Shown piece by piece: positions 25,101-35,799 of a stretch of 64,000 nucleotides of DNA. Each line of letters begins with the position of its first letter. Positions within the stretch are counted from its first letter, which is position 1. The notes beneath the pieces were generated by a model. The model searched no databases and was not told the DNA's origin. It saw nothing but the letters and a program-made list of their open reading frames with translations. The stretch covers positions 372,001 through 436,000 of the forward strand of contig LUVW01000017.1 of NCBI GenBank assembly GCA_001661515.1. Direction: 5' to 3'. Source of the stretch: Capniomyces stellatus (taxonomy: Eukaryota > Kickxellomycota > Harpellomycetes > Harpellales > Legeriomycetaceae). The position numbers and the translations under genes are program-made.

Positions 25101-25803
25101 GGATTTAAATTCCAACATTTATTTATTTTAAAAAAGGTATTCTAACTATTCCCGAAATACTACGCATAAAGGCGACGAAAATAGGAAGGTTTGGCGATTT
25201 GATTAGTTTTCGTAAACAATAGGTCTGTCTAGTCGCAGAATTGAAAAAAAAAAACCATGTAAAAGTCGAGTTTTTTTTTTTGCACTTTAGCAAATCTTGT
25301 CCTAACTAGAGTGTTAATAATAGTATACTTTACACTTTTTGTAAAAAAGGGTCATTTGCATTTGTTAGGATAAAATACGATACATTACAATATACTTACA
25401 TTACAAAACAATATGATAGATAAAATAGAACAAAAAGTCGTTTGCAAATAGATTCAATGAAATTAGTAAACATTCCTTTTGTTTTTGCTTTTATTATTAA
25501 AATTATTTTTATTTTCGTTTTTGCCTTTACTTTTTTTAGCTTTCAACTTTTAGCAAAAAAACAGTCTTATATGTTGCATTTATTTTCATTTTTAAAGAAC
25601 GGATAGACTAAGGATAATAAAACTTGTTTATTAGAATTTGGTATCGCAAAGAAAAAAACTGAAAAATACCTGTTAAGCGCAGCTCAACCAGTTTTCTTTT
25701 TTACATTTTTTTATTTCAACTATTTTATTTTCTTATCACATTTATCCTGAAAGGCCAAGCAATACAAATTCAAGGCGGCCAGATTAAAGTAAAGTAACTC
25801 GAA
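22151..25803. other. 3.6 kb gene-poor AT-rich region
   Basis: No gene supported. The longest frames (22786-23040 and 23089-23364) have no recognisable domain and poor start context. Contains a TATTCCC repeat at 22889-22934 and a poly-A run near 23890. Ends in the promoter of the P-loop kinase gene. Confidence 0.45.
22889..22934. repeat. TATTCCC/TATTCCT 7-nt tandem repeat
   Basis: About six imperfect 7-nt copies in intergenic DNA; same unit length as the repeat at 8519. Confidence 0.85.
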
Positions 25804-27601
25804 ATGCCACAGATGTTAGTTTTGGTAGGTCTTCCTGGTTGCGGGAAGACCGTTTTCTCGGCGAAACTAGCAGCACACTTTAAGGTAACAACGACACTCA
25901 TACCATTCCTAGCCGGCTCTAGTCTAGTATGCTTGCTTTGCAGCAGTATACCTCCTTTATTTATCAAGATTTTAGTTTAATGCAAAAATCTAATAAACCA
26001 GCTAATGATTTTTGTTTGAATCTAGGACTGGGAAAGGATCAATCAAGATGAGCTGGGTAGCCGCACGCTTTGCGAAGCTTCTGCAGCAAGCCTGTTGAAA
26101 TCGGTAAGTGGAGAACACAGCAGAGTTTATTACACAGGAGTTGCTTTATCTCAGCGTTTTGGTTGATAAAATCCATTGTAACTCGTGGACATTGGTTGTG
26201 CGTTTACTTATGTTTGTGCATATCAATTCTGTTTTGGTAGGGGAAGAATGTAATAATTGATAGGTGTAACTTTGACGATGACCAAAGAAAGATCTGGACC
26301 AAGATTGCAGAAAACTCGTACTGCCCAGTGGATGCTCTATTCTTTGACATCAATGTTAAAGTAAGTCAAGAGTATACTATACATTTCTAACAAACAAAAG
26401 AAAAATAAACGCGTAAAAAAAGAGGGCGTACAATATTAACAATCAGCTAGCTAACATAAATAATCAATGCTGGTTCTAGGTTTGTAAGGAGCGGGTCAAG
26501 GCTAGAAAAGGCCATCCAACAGGAGTTGAGGGGAAATTTGGGGCAGAGGTTGTTGCTAGATTTGACAGGCTGATGACACGGCCATCTATTGGCGAGGGGT
26601 TTAGATTTATTCATGACATTTTGGTGCATTTGCCACATCAACAGAAAAACACTACAATTGATGATATTTATTCCGAAAAGACAATGAAGTCCATTATGTT
26701 GCTTTTCCCAGCCCCAAGCCCACCACCAGCTGCACCAGCTGCACCCAAACCGCAGCCTGTTGAAAAGAAGCCAGTGGAGAAGGTTGAGGTGGATGTGGAT
26801 GTGATTATCAAGGACACAAAGAAATGCACCAGCACAGAAAAGATCAAGGTTGAGGCAAAAGAAGTGTGCGTTGAAAAGCCTAAACCTGCCCCAGAGCCTC
26901 AGTTCAACTTGAAGAAGTCGGATGAGTTCTGGGCAGCACCGTGGGCAAGCAAGCAGTCTTTGGCCATGATCAAACCAAACGAAGGGTTTGGAACCTATAA
27001 AGAAACCAAGGCGATGTGGGAAGACGAAAACCATACACAGCATTTCAACCATTCACTCTTCAACGAGCAGGCTGAGCGCGAGGACCATAAGAATCGCCAG
27101 CTTGAAAAGCGAACTCGCCACTTGCAGCACTCCGACCACATGGTTAACCCAGCAGCAGGAATGGCCCGCGCCTTTGATCACATGACAATAGACAAAGATC
27201 AGCAGGGGCACGAGATTAACGCTGACGGAACAAAAGAACACTTTCATGATCGCTCACATTTCCATCATCAGCACGAGCATCAGGAGGACGCCAAGGCAGG
27301 CACCGCCCGAACATACGAACACAAACATATGAGCAACTTTCGCCATATCCATAAAGGCGATCCTGACAAGGCACGCAGCGAGGCGTTTGAGCATAGATCA
27401 TTTAACTATGCGTTCAAGGGGGGTGCTGGTTTTGACCCTGAAAAGGTTATGATGAGCTCGTCAAAAAACAAAATGAAGTTTGAAGATGAAATCAAAGCAA
27501 GTTTCCACAACCTGCCTATGAAAGAGAACTTTAAGTTTATTCAAAATGTAAAATGGGAAACCGAGCTTCCAACAACACCGAACTTTAGTGTTTTTAAATA
27601 G
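25804..27601 (+). CDS. PNKP-type P-loop kinase with a His-rich repeated C-terminal domain, 4 exons
   Basis: Exons 25804..25884, 26026..26103, 26241..26360, 26480..27601; each exon is a whole number of codons; 466 aa. The N-terminal ~150 residues are an AAA_33/PNKP-like kinase: Walker A GLPGCGKT (residues 9-16), DWERINQDELGSRTLCE, the strand GKNVIIDRCNFDDDQRKIW, and a LID-like VCKERVKARKGHPTGV. The same module occurs in polynucleotide kinases and as an extra domain of some fungal DNA-repair proteins. A Pro/Lys/Val linker (PAPSPPPAAPAAP) follows. The last ~230 residues are rich in His and carry repeats of [FY]-[NDE]-H: FNHSLF, FDHMTI, YEHKHM, FEHRSF, three of them close to an 'AR' step (GMARAFDH, GTARTYEH, ARSEAFEH). 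No phosphatase or HIT domain is present. The nucleotide or nucleic-acid substrate is unknown. Confidence 0.8.
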
Positions 27602-28675
27602 ACATTTATATTTCAACTATAACATATTCCATACACACTATTTTACTTTGTTCTATAACACTTTATTTTGTCAATTGACATTGTCTCTGCTTTTCTTTCA
27701 TTTGTTTTTTTTCTTTCTCTTTCTCTCTTTTAGTAATTTTAGCATGTAATTTGAAAAACTATGATATAATGCATTATGGGTTGAGTTTGCACGATTACCC
27801 AGAACTTGAATACATGAGGAAAATGGCTAGGCGCAAATTAGTCACCGAGTTTCAGCAGGCACATAAGCGGCCGATACCCTAGCTTAATAAGCTTATAGGC
27901 GGGCAGGGTGGCAGTGAGCTGGAAACTTTGGGAAGAGGATGAGTTTATATACACCGATACTGTACCTTTTTTTTCTTCAATTTGTTTTAGGCTCAGGATA
28001 AAGTTCTCGAGCTCCAGGTTGGCGTCTTAAGAAAAGCTCTGAGGAATTTGTTGGGCATTATGATGTGTTATGGTTGATAAACGACCAAGAGAACTGTTCT
28101 AGAGAAAGCTGGATTTTGCTGTTGAAATGCACCGCAAGTAAATATGTTTTGCAGTTTGCCACAACTAGAAAAAAAATTAATAGCAAAAAAAAAAAAAAAG
28201 AAGTCGATGTTTTCTTGGATAGAAGGGCGATTCGATATTGGTTTGGGAATGTTGTTGGCCGAATTTAGTTTAGTAGATTGAGTTGAATTCAAAGACGAAT
28301 TAAAGGGCATAGTTTTTAATGGGAGTTTGGCAAATGAGGTGACATGATACTACAAGTCAGTAAAATAATTGAGTGAATTTGCTATGGTTTAGCTGAATCC
28401 AGTTATTTTTAGTGGTGTCAAAATAAAGCAATTAATCCAATAATGTAGCCAATAAGTCCAGTCAATTTAAGCAAATTATAGCTTAATTTGAAGCGAGCTT
28501 TTATTTTACAGATTCAAATTGTTATTTTTTTTTTGTTGATAAAAAAAATTTATAATGCTATAATGTGCTATAAATGTATCAAAGTAATAAATAGTTGGTA
28601 GTCAAAATATATAATTTTACTGAGCCAGTTGTGAAATCTCCCTTATAACCATACACGGCGGAAATATACGATAAA
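27602..28675. other. Spacer upstream of RPL42
   Basis: Contains one coding-like small ORF (27769-27882, listed separately) and the RPL42 promoter and 5' UTR. The frame at 28065-28268 is AT/A-rich and not convincing. Confidence 0.45.
27769..27882 (+). CDS. Possible small protein, 37 aa
   Basis: ATG at 27769, TAG at 27880. The conceptual peptide starts MHYGLSLHDYPELEYMRKMARR and ends QAHKRPIP; it is balanced, charged and unlike the A/T-dominated spurious frames nearby. It is more GC-rich than its flanks. No family recognised; it could be a short mitochondrial-type subunit or one exon of a longer gene. Confidence 0.3.
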   Translation: MHYGLSLHDYPELEYMRKMARRKLVTEFQQAHKRPIP

Positions 28676-29590
28676 ATGGTAAGACGACGATTTCAATATA
28701 AATGAATAGTGCGACTGTGTGTGTACTACTGACACGCCTCAGCAGCTTGCTAAGACGATGTTATGGTTATGGCGTTTGTTTTTTTAAGCGGGCTCGCTTG
28801 GATTCCCAATCCATTCAAAATAAGCTCCGAATCCGTAATGCTACTCGTGTCGCATTATTGCTGTAATGTGCGGCAGTCTGGAAATGCGTCTGGTGTCGAT
28901 TTAATAACAATAAATCGACATTTGGCGTTAAATGACCAGCACGAATACTATTTATAATTGGATTCGATGTTGTTGAAGTGCTTTTTTTTTGATAATTTTT
29001 TTTTGACTGGGATACACGGTAACAGTGTTTCAGTCGAATCCTTAATTAGAAATCAGAATTAGGATTAAGCTATTTGTATTTGTCAATTACAAATAGGTCA
29101 ACATTCCAAAAACCAGAAACACATACTGCCCAGGTAAAAGTTGCCGCAAGCACACACCACACAAGGTTACCCAGTACAAGACTGGTAAGGCTTCGTTGTT
29201 TGCCCAGGGTAAGCGTCGTTACGACAGGAAACAGTCCGGTTTCGGAGGTCAAACCAAACCAGTTTTCCACAAGAAGGCCAAGACCACAAAGAAGGTTGTA
29301 CTCCGTATGGAATGTACCTCATGCAAGTACAAGATTCAAACCACTTTGAAGCGTTGCAAGCACTTCGAACTTGGTGGCGACAAAAAGACAAAGGTAACCC
29401 ATTTGTTTCTTTATATTTGTATTGGTGTTGTTTATTGTTATATCTATATTTACCACCTTGTTTCCGAATTGTCATGTTTATTTGTTTTGTTTGTTTTATA
29501 TACCTGACTTTGACGTACTGTTTTACTTACTGACTGTGTTTTTGTATTTTTATAAATTGTTTTCTTTAGGGTGCTGCTCTTGTTTTCTAA
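28676..29590 (+). CDS. RPL42: 60S ribosomal protein eL42 (RPL42/RPL36A), 3 exons
   Basis: Zinc-ribbon protein of the large ribosomal subunit, near the E site. Exons 28676..28678 (the ATG only), 29097..29393, 29570..29590; 321 nt, 106 aa, exactly the family length. Sequence is diagnostic: [57 protein letters not shown], and the end GAALVF. The four Cys of the ribbon are in YCPGKSC and CTSCKYK...C. An intron immediately after the start codon is also found in yeast RPL42 genes. The 418-nt first intron has no snoRNA that I could recognise. Confidence 0.97.
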
Positions 29591-30647
29591 ATTTTGTTTC
29601 TGTTCAATACCGAAATATTTTTTTACCAAGTATTTTTGTGACTTCAAGTTGATAATATACTATAATAAAATAAATCAAGACACTTGAATTTTTTGGTTCC
29701 CATTATGCTGGTTTATTAGTATTATAAAAAAGTGCTTGTATTTGCATGCTCGTTTTAATGTACGCCGTTTCCCACTGTTGGCCATACCATTGTAGTTATC
29801 GTATCTTAAGGACTTGCTAACGTTTAAAAAGTTGTGTGTTTTAAATACAGCGCTAGTGTAGTATTGCTGTAGGAGCAATTGTTCGTTATGGCTGTGAAGC
29901 AGTGTTTGCGTTTATTTACAAGACCACTGTTGCAGTTTGGTTGATATTTGCTTTTGAGTTGATGGCTAGTGTGATACCAGCAATTGTCGTGTATACCAAA
30001 CACTCTAGCTAAATGTGTTGTGTTGTTACTTGTCGCATTAATCATTTACTAGCAATCTTGAACCATCACCGACTAAGGCGGCCGTACATGTTGTATTATT
30101 ATAGTCTACTAAGGCAGGTGCTAGCCAATCTGACAATTTAACTAAAAGCCAAGCATGTCATGATGTTGGCAAGGACCACAAACTCAAGTATAGTACAATG
30201 TAGTCGAGCTGTACATGCACTGGTGTAAGGTAGCTTTTGTTGTTTATTTTCTATCGCTAGACTCTCAGCCAATGCATACTTTAGCGCTACAGCAGACGAT
30301 TATCACGCCACTGGCTATGAACGCAAAGTAGTTTATCTATAACTTTAAAGCTTTTTGGGCTGGCTAAATGAAAGATCTTGGCGCATTGTACCTGCAGCTA
30401 AATAGATACACTGAATATACATGCTGTTTTAAACTCTTGTTTGTACGATGGCTTTTGTCGCAGCATATAAGATGTATCCGTCTCGAGTAGGCGTTCAAGT
30501 GATGGAAATTGTGTCTAGTTTCGAGATCCAATCGCATCGATTTTCAAAGCTGTGATTTTAAAAGTCAAAGTTGTAGTTTGAAGTTCGATAGAGATATATA
30601 TTATTTTTATTGATATTTTTTTTAAATACATACGAAAAAGGTAAGAT
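29591..30647. other. Convergent spacer between RPL42 and mitochondrial uS8
   Basis: No gene supported. The 29675-30045 region has minus-strand frames with no domain or start context. Presumed polyadenylation regions at both ends. Confidence 0.45.
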
Positions 30648-31109
30648 TTAACTAGCTCTAGCTAATAAAACGCCTCCAAGTTTTTGTTTAACTGCCTCGT
30701 TGATTTCCATAATGCCTTTGGATGTTGAAACGATGATGACTTCACCAGGTATAATGGGTTTAACTATTCCAGCTGCTCTTCCGGTCACTAATCGAGCAAT
30801 TTCTTCAGATGTTGCTGTGATCTTTCTTGAAGGTTTTGATATACAATTCATTTTGTTTAAAACAGGAACATCGTTAAAGTATTTCAATGTTAGCCAGATC
30901 CTTCGTTCAGCAACATTTAGATTCGTTGTTGGTGTGTATGTTTTGTCTGGTCCCAGATATGTCCCTCGAGTGACAGAATAAATAAAGCCTTGGTTATATA
31001 GGATCCGGCTCACTGAAAGATTGAGATTCGTTTCTGGGATTGCGATCTTTGCGAGTCGAGCTCTAAATCCATTTTGAACACGGGCACAAATGTCATAAAC
31101 TCCAACCAT
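30648..31109 (-). CDS. MRPS8: Mitochondrial small-subunit ribosomal protein uS8m
   Basis: Intronless, 153 aa; start ATG at 31109 (MVGVYDICARVQNGFRARL). An upstream in-frame TTG is not used. S8 family pattern: N-terminal DxCARVQNG.RA+L, then LNLSVSRILYNQGFI, then the C-terminal block SKGIMEINEAVKQKLGGVLLA with the family's 'STSKGIM' loop. Fungal mitochondrial S8 proteins have this form and length; cytosolic uS8 (Rps22) is clearly different. Structural role in the 30S body, binding the central domain of 15S rRNA. Confidence 0.9.
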   Translation of the reverse strand: MVGVYDICARVQNGFRARLAKIAIPETNLNLSVSRILYNQGFIYSVTRGTYLGPDKTYTPTTNLNVAERRIWLTLKYFNDVPVLNKMNCISKPSRKITATSEEIARLVTGRAAGIVKPIIPGEVIIVSTSKGIMEINEAVKQKLGGVLLARAS

Positions 31110-31709
31110 ATTTATTCTATACAATAAATGTCTATGTGCGGTGGAATAGCTTTGTATGTGTTGTTGGTGTTATTTATATGTATATACTTTTTTTGAATTT
31201 GAATTTGATTTAAACTAAAGGAAATAACATAAATAGCTAGGGCTGCTTGATTGTACATGTTTTTCCTCAACTCAGATAATGTTATTTAAATCTCCAACAA
31301 AATTTTTTTTTTTCTTGAGCTTTTTAGATTCAGTTATCTTTGTTTTTTTTTCTTAATTAATAAAAAGCCAATAGTTGTAGATGTCGTAAGCATTTTAATA
31401 GGGTAATTTGGTTATGCTCGATTATAGTTTGACTTATTTGCTAGCCAGTAGTTTAGCACACACCATTTATTTTATATTTCAACTTGAGGCTATATGATGT
31501 GCTGCAAAGCTTGATGGTTCCCAGTATATATTTATCTGTGCCTTTTTTAAGCAGTAGCTTTTTCTGTTGTAAGTTTATCAGTAGCTTTCAATTAGTTTCA
31601 ATAAAAAAGTAACAATCGAAGAACACGACAGGCAAACCAAATATAGTGCTGAACCAGATAACTACGAATATAGATAAGAGATTTAGGAGAAAGCAACGTG
31701 TCGACAAAA
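31110..31709. other. Divergent promoter region
   Basis: Lies between the starts of uS8m (-) and the DMAC1-like gene (+). AT-rich; no coding frame. Confidence 0.5.
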
Positions 31710-31892
31710 ATGAATGAGCCTGGGAAAGATAAAGATTTTGAGGATTGCTTGTCATGTAAGCTAGTTGGCGCTTCAGCATTTACAGGGCTGGGGGGTTATG
31801 TTTTGTATCAAAGATCTGCACTTGACAAAAATCTATTCAAAAAACGTCGATTGGGCTTATTATTCTTTGGTTTTGGTACGGACTTCAGCTAA
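31710..31892 (+). CDS. DMAC1/DUF4536-like small mitochondrial membrane protein
   Basis: 60 aa from ATG 31710 (MNEPGKDKDFEDCLSCKLV). The DCxSC motif followed by a short hydrophobic helix (GASAFTGLGGYVLYQ), a basic patch (FKKRR) and a second hydrophobic stretch (LGLLFFGFG) match DUF4536, the family that includes human DMAC1, an assembly factor of the distal membrane arm of complex I. The ending after GFG is shorter than expected, and a GTACGG follows GFG, so the reading may continue in a further exon that I could not identify. Divergent neighbour of another mitochondrial gene (uS8m). Confidence 0.6.
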   Translation: MNEPGKDKDFEDCLSCKLVGASAFTGLGGYVLYQRSALDKNLFKKRRLGLLFFGFGTDFS

Positions 31893-32107
31893 TATTATCA
31901 AGACACCCCAAGATACTTTATCCTTCTTGTTGCAAACACCATATTTGATTGCCATTTACATATACTGCATTTTGCCGTTATTGCTATATCATCAAAAGCG
32001 TTTTAAAGCGACAAACAAACCTAACTTTTGCATAAATGATGTGATATTCAACTACTAGGCCTCATTGGTACAGGCGTATTTCGGCTGGCAATGTGAAATC
32101 CATGTTT

Positions 32108-32142
<35 letters not shown>

Positions 32143-33039
32143 TGTACTCGACTCTCAAGGCTGACTTTTATTCTTGGTCAATGTTTTTACACTATACACA
32201 TTTCAAAGGCTTCAAGGCTCTTTACCAGTTTCGTAGCAGCAGCGTTGTATCATTGCATTTAGTTCGACGCCCAGAACAGCACCAGCGGCAGCTGTGTCAG
32301 TGCTTGCTGTATTGATTGTGGATAGTGATCGAGTTTCTATATTATAATCAAGCTTTGTTTCACAATACCAAAACACCTAAATCCAACCATGTAGTTTTTA
32401 TCCGCACAAGTCTTGCCTCGTTATGGATATGGTTCTTATAAATAGGGACATTTCTTCCAAGCATATATATATTTGGAATTCATTAAGCGTAGTTTTTGGC
32501 ACAATAACATTTTCAATGTATTAGAGAGGCGATTCTTTTGGTTTTAACATCTTTTTCAGTATTTGGCTCTTAAATAATCTACAAGAGCAACAGACTGAGC
32601 TTGAGATTTTACATCAACCATCGATCTGCCCAAAAAACTTGTTCCAAGCATATAAATATGTCGGCGCTTTCTCTGTTTGGTAGTACCTAATCTCTAGTGT
32701 CTTAAACTATGGATACATGGGCATGTCAGGGTTGGTGTTTGCTGGTTCAGTTTAGATTTCAGCTACGGACCAGGACAGCAAAAAACTCGTGTTACCATAG
32801 ATCGATGCATACTTTAAAGCAGCTAGTCCAACAAATCAACACTAGTAGCCAGTGGTAATACAGAGTAATTTTTTTTAATGTGCAGTTTTATTATTAGCAA
32901 ATTGTAAACCGTTGAAATAAACTAAACTAAAACTAAATCAAATCTAAGCCAAACCAATTTGAATTTACGAAAACAAAACAAAACAAAACAGACTTTATTT
33001 ATTTTATTGAAACATAAGACTTAATTTTTGGCGTGAAAA
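31893..33039. other. Spacer with TA repeat
   Basis: No gene seen. Contains (TA)n at 32110-32142 and the promoter of the APE1-like gene. Confidence 0.5.
32110..32142. repeat. (TA)n microsatellite
   Basis: About 16 perfect TA units in intergenic DNA. Confidence 0.97.
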
Positions 33040-34556
33040 ATGCTAAAAGGCTTTCAAATCAGTGTTAATAGCGTGTCCCTGTTAAGAAATTTTACTAATC
33101 AGAGAGCAAGTTTTACCAAGATGACAGAGACCAGAAAATCCCAAAGGATAAAGAGCCAGGAGAAAAATCTAGCGCCGACAGAAAATACTGAACTAAAAAG
33201 CCTCAAGGCAAAAGATATCCAGGCTAAAAAGGCGGACTTTATATCAGCTTTTAATACAAAATCCAACAAAAGGAAAAATACCGACAAAGTAACTAAGACT
33301 CCAGAGAATAGCAAAGAAAAGTCAGAAGAGAAGAGCGAAATGGTAAATGTTTCAAGCGAGAGACCAATCAAAAAGGTAGCCACTGACAGCAAATCTCCCA
33401 AAGAGCCAAGCGGTCTGGCAAAAACAAAGTACCCAAACAACAAAACCATGCCCGGAAGCTACGACTTTATCGACGAGACTCCAGGAAACTGTTTGAAAAT
33501 AGTTTCATATAACGTCAATTCCATAAATGCAGCCATGAAAAAGGGATTCTGTGAATACATTAAAGCTGAAGATCCCGATATTCTGTGCTTGCAAGAGACA
33601 AAACTGAATCTGTCACTTCCCACATTGTTCTCACGCGATTTGTATCCTTTTCAAATATTTAATCATTGCACCTCTGGAAAGAAAGGTTATGGTAAGCTCC
33701 CCCAAAGACTTCGCGTAAACTACCCCCCCCCCCCCCCCCNNNNNNNNNNNNNNCCCCCCCCCCCCCCCCCCCAAATATTGCTTTATGGATATGAGCTGTG
33801 CTGATAGTATTTTACACCCCTATATCCCTGTACCTATTTAGCCGGAACAGCAGTTTTTTCTAAAATAAAACCTATCAGTGTTAAAAAGGAGATTGGGATT
33901 CCAGAATTTGATCTGGAGGGAAGGTCAATTGTGCTTGAATTTGAAAGTTTTTACCTGGTCGCTTGCTATGTTCCCAACGCTGGCCAAGACCTGGTCAGAC
34001 TTAAGCAAAGGCAGCAGTGGGACGTCCGAATGGCCGAGTTTCTAACCGAACTAGAAAAATCAAAGCCTATCGTCTACGCTGGAGATCTTAACGTATCCCA
34101 CAAAGAAATTGATTTGGCCAGGCCTGAAACTAATTCAAAGTAATTGATATAGTTGGAATGTTTTTATTTAGTACTTTGATGCTGTCTTGCTTTCAAAATG
34201 TAAAAAATATGAGCCTTTGGTCTTTAATATATATCAAACTAAAGCATACTAATTGAAAACTGCACCAACTAAATAGAACTGCTGGCTTTACCAAAGAGGA
34301 GCGTGAAGGATTCACAAATATTCTTGGCGAGTCGAGAATAGACACTTTTCGCCACTTATACCCAGACGAACGAGTTGGTGGGTACACTTATTTTGGGTAC
34401 CGGTTCAACAGCAGGGAGAAGCTTCTTGGATGGAGGTTAGATTATTTTGTCGTCACTAACAGTCTTATCTCTCGTGTTGTTGACACTGTTGTTCGCAGCG
34501 AGTGCTATGGAGCAAGCGACCATGTTCCAATTTTAATGTACCTTAAACAGGATTGA
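33040..34556 (+). CDS. APEX1: AP endonuclease, ExoIII/APE1 family, 3 exons
   Basis: Cuts DNA 5' of abasic sites in base excision repair. Exons 33040..33691, 33842..34139, 34277..34556; 1230 nt, 409 aa. After a ~145-residue Lys/Glu/Ser-rich extension the ExoIII fold starts at IVSYNVNSINA (metal-site Asn), then LCLQETKL (catalytic Glu), AGDLNVSHKEIDLA (Asp/Asn), GWRLDYFVVT and SDHVPI (catalytic Asp-His). No C-terminal GRF zinc finger, so it is APE1-like, not Apn2-like. The first 27 residues (MLKGFQISVNSVSLLRNFT...) are basic, hydroxylated and acid-free like a mitochondrial presequence; Met28 at 33121 opens the nuclear-type basic extension. Intron 1 contains a 14-N assembly gap in a poly-C tract; coding sequence is complete. 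Confidence 0.93.
33723..33772. repeat. Poly-C tract with 14-N assembly gap, in APE1 intron 1
   Basis: 17 C (33723-33739), 14 N (33740-33753), 19 C (33754-33772). Lies within the intron after the donor at 33692. Confidence 0.95.
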
Positions 34557-35187
34557 AATAGTGAACTTCAAGGCAGCTTTGTCTCTACGCTTGTTTGTTT
34601 GGCTTTAAGTCAAATGTAACGTTTTCTCACGTTTAAAAATTAATACAAATGTAATGCTTTCTTTGTTTAAAAAATAATACAAATGGAATGCTTCCTTGTG
34701 CATAAAAAAATAGTACAAATGTTACGCTTTAAGTGACTATTGCGCATTTTTATAAAAGTATACATATAAATAAACAAGAAAAACGCTATTATATACTACA
34801 TTTTATATCAAAACATATTTGTGTATTTACATGCGCGTGCGTGCGTATTTGGAGTAAAGACTTGGCAGCATATTGTAGCTGATGGAATATCGATTTACAA
34901 CCCTGGATATCTCAGAGTTGTGCTTCATCGAAAGGTGACATTTATGTCTCTGAAATTTCAGACCTAACAGTCCGCTTACCGACTATAATGTTGGCGCTCC
35001 AGCTTATACTTGCAGGGTCCTACCTCTACACTAAGTCACCCAACTCATTTTTTTTCTTTCTTTTCGTTGGCAATAACGGTGAAAATAAAAACGGTCGAGA
35101 AAGTGTAACACTGTTTTTCAGAGATCCAGCTTTGATTGCTTTCAACGTGCTGAGCTGGCAATATAACTGGGTGTACAAAATATATTG
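34557..35187. other. Convergent 3' spacer
   Basis: Between the stops of APE1 (+) and the minus-strand coiled-coil gene. Three loosely similar copies of a phrase with 'aaaataaTACAAATG' occur at ~34640-34720. No gene supported. Confidence 0.45.
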
Positions 35188-35799
35188 CTATTCACGGAGT
35201 TGCATTATGTCTTTATTTTTATTCCACACAAGCTCTGCTTCGGCACTCAGCAATTCACCCAGATTTTTTAAGTACCGGTTGGATATGATGTTTATTTCAT
35301 CGGTGAGTAAATCTAGTTCCATTCTCTTGAGTCTGATAGAGTTGATTTTTCTGGTTGCTGCACTAGTACCAATCGCGCTTAAATTATTATATGTATCTGA
35401 CGAGTTGTTTGAGTTATTTACTAGCGTGTAAACTTTGGTTCTCAGAAGGTCCAGCTTTGTTTTTCTTTGAGTGCATATTTCTCGTAGTCGATCAACGCGA
35501 ACCTTAACCAGGTGGAAATTCAGGTTTGTCAGCGATTTAATGGTTTCTCTCGAGTTTGAAAGGGCGAGCGGTACGTTGATTTCACGACCCTCCTCTTCAT
35601 TTTTCTGTCCTTTGCTAATTATATTCTCCTCACCCATGCGCCGAAAATGCTCGGCGTCTCTCACAGACGCATCCTCTATTCCCAGGAGCAGACTCCTGTC
35701 CAAATTATATGGCAGCTCTTCGTATATTATATTTTCCCCACTAGAACTCGAGTTTCTGGTTGATGTTGGAGACACTGTTCCCTCTCCTTTTCCTGCCAT
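35188..35799 (-). CDS. Unrecognised coiled-coil protein, 203 aa
   Basis: Single uninterrupted frame from ATG 35799 (MAGKGEGTVSPTSTRNSSSS). A Ser-rich N-terminus precedes an acidic stretch (GIEDASVRDAEHFRRMGEEN), then two long helices: LTNLNFHLVKVRVDRLREI (residues ~90-110) extended by RKTKLDLLRTKVYTL, and IRLKRMELDLLTDEINIIS extended by YLKNLGELLSAEAELV, with an Asn/Ser linker between. It ends NKNKDIMQLRE. The composition is clearly protein-coding, unlike the opposite-strand frames. I know no family for it; antiparallel helical hairpin is the likely fold. Confidence 0.6.
   Translation of the reverse strand: MAGKGEGTVSPTSTRNSSSSGENIIYEELPYNLDRSLLLGIEDASVRDAEHFRRMGEENIISKGQKNEEEGREINVPLALSNSRETIKSLTNLNFHLVKVRVDRLREICTQRKTKLDLLRTKVYTLVNNSNNSSDTYNNLSAIGTSAATRKINSIRLKRMELDLLTDEINIISNRYLKNLGELLSAEAELVWNKNKDIMQLRE

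Noticed and set aside
28679..29096. Intronic snoRNA in RPL42 intron 1
   Set aside because: Ribosomal protein introns often host snoRNAs, but I could not find paired C/D or H/ACA boxes.
29675..30045. Minus-strand frames downstream of RPL42
   Set aside because: Asn/Thr/His-rich readings of AT-rich DNA with no domain or start context.
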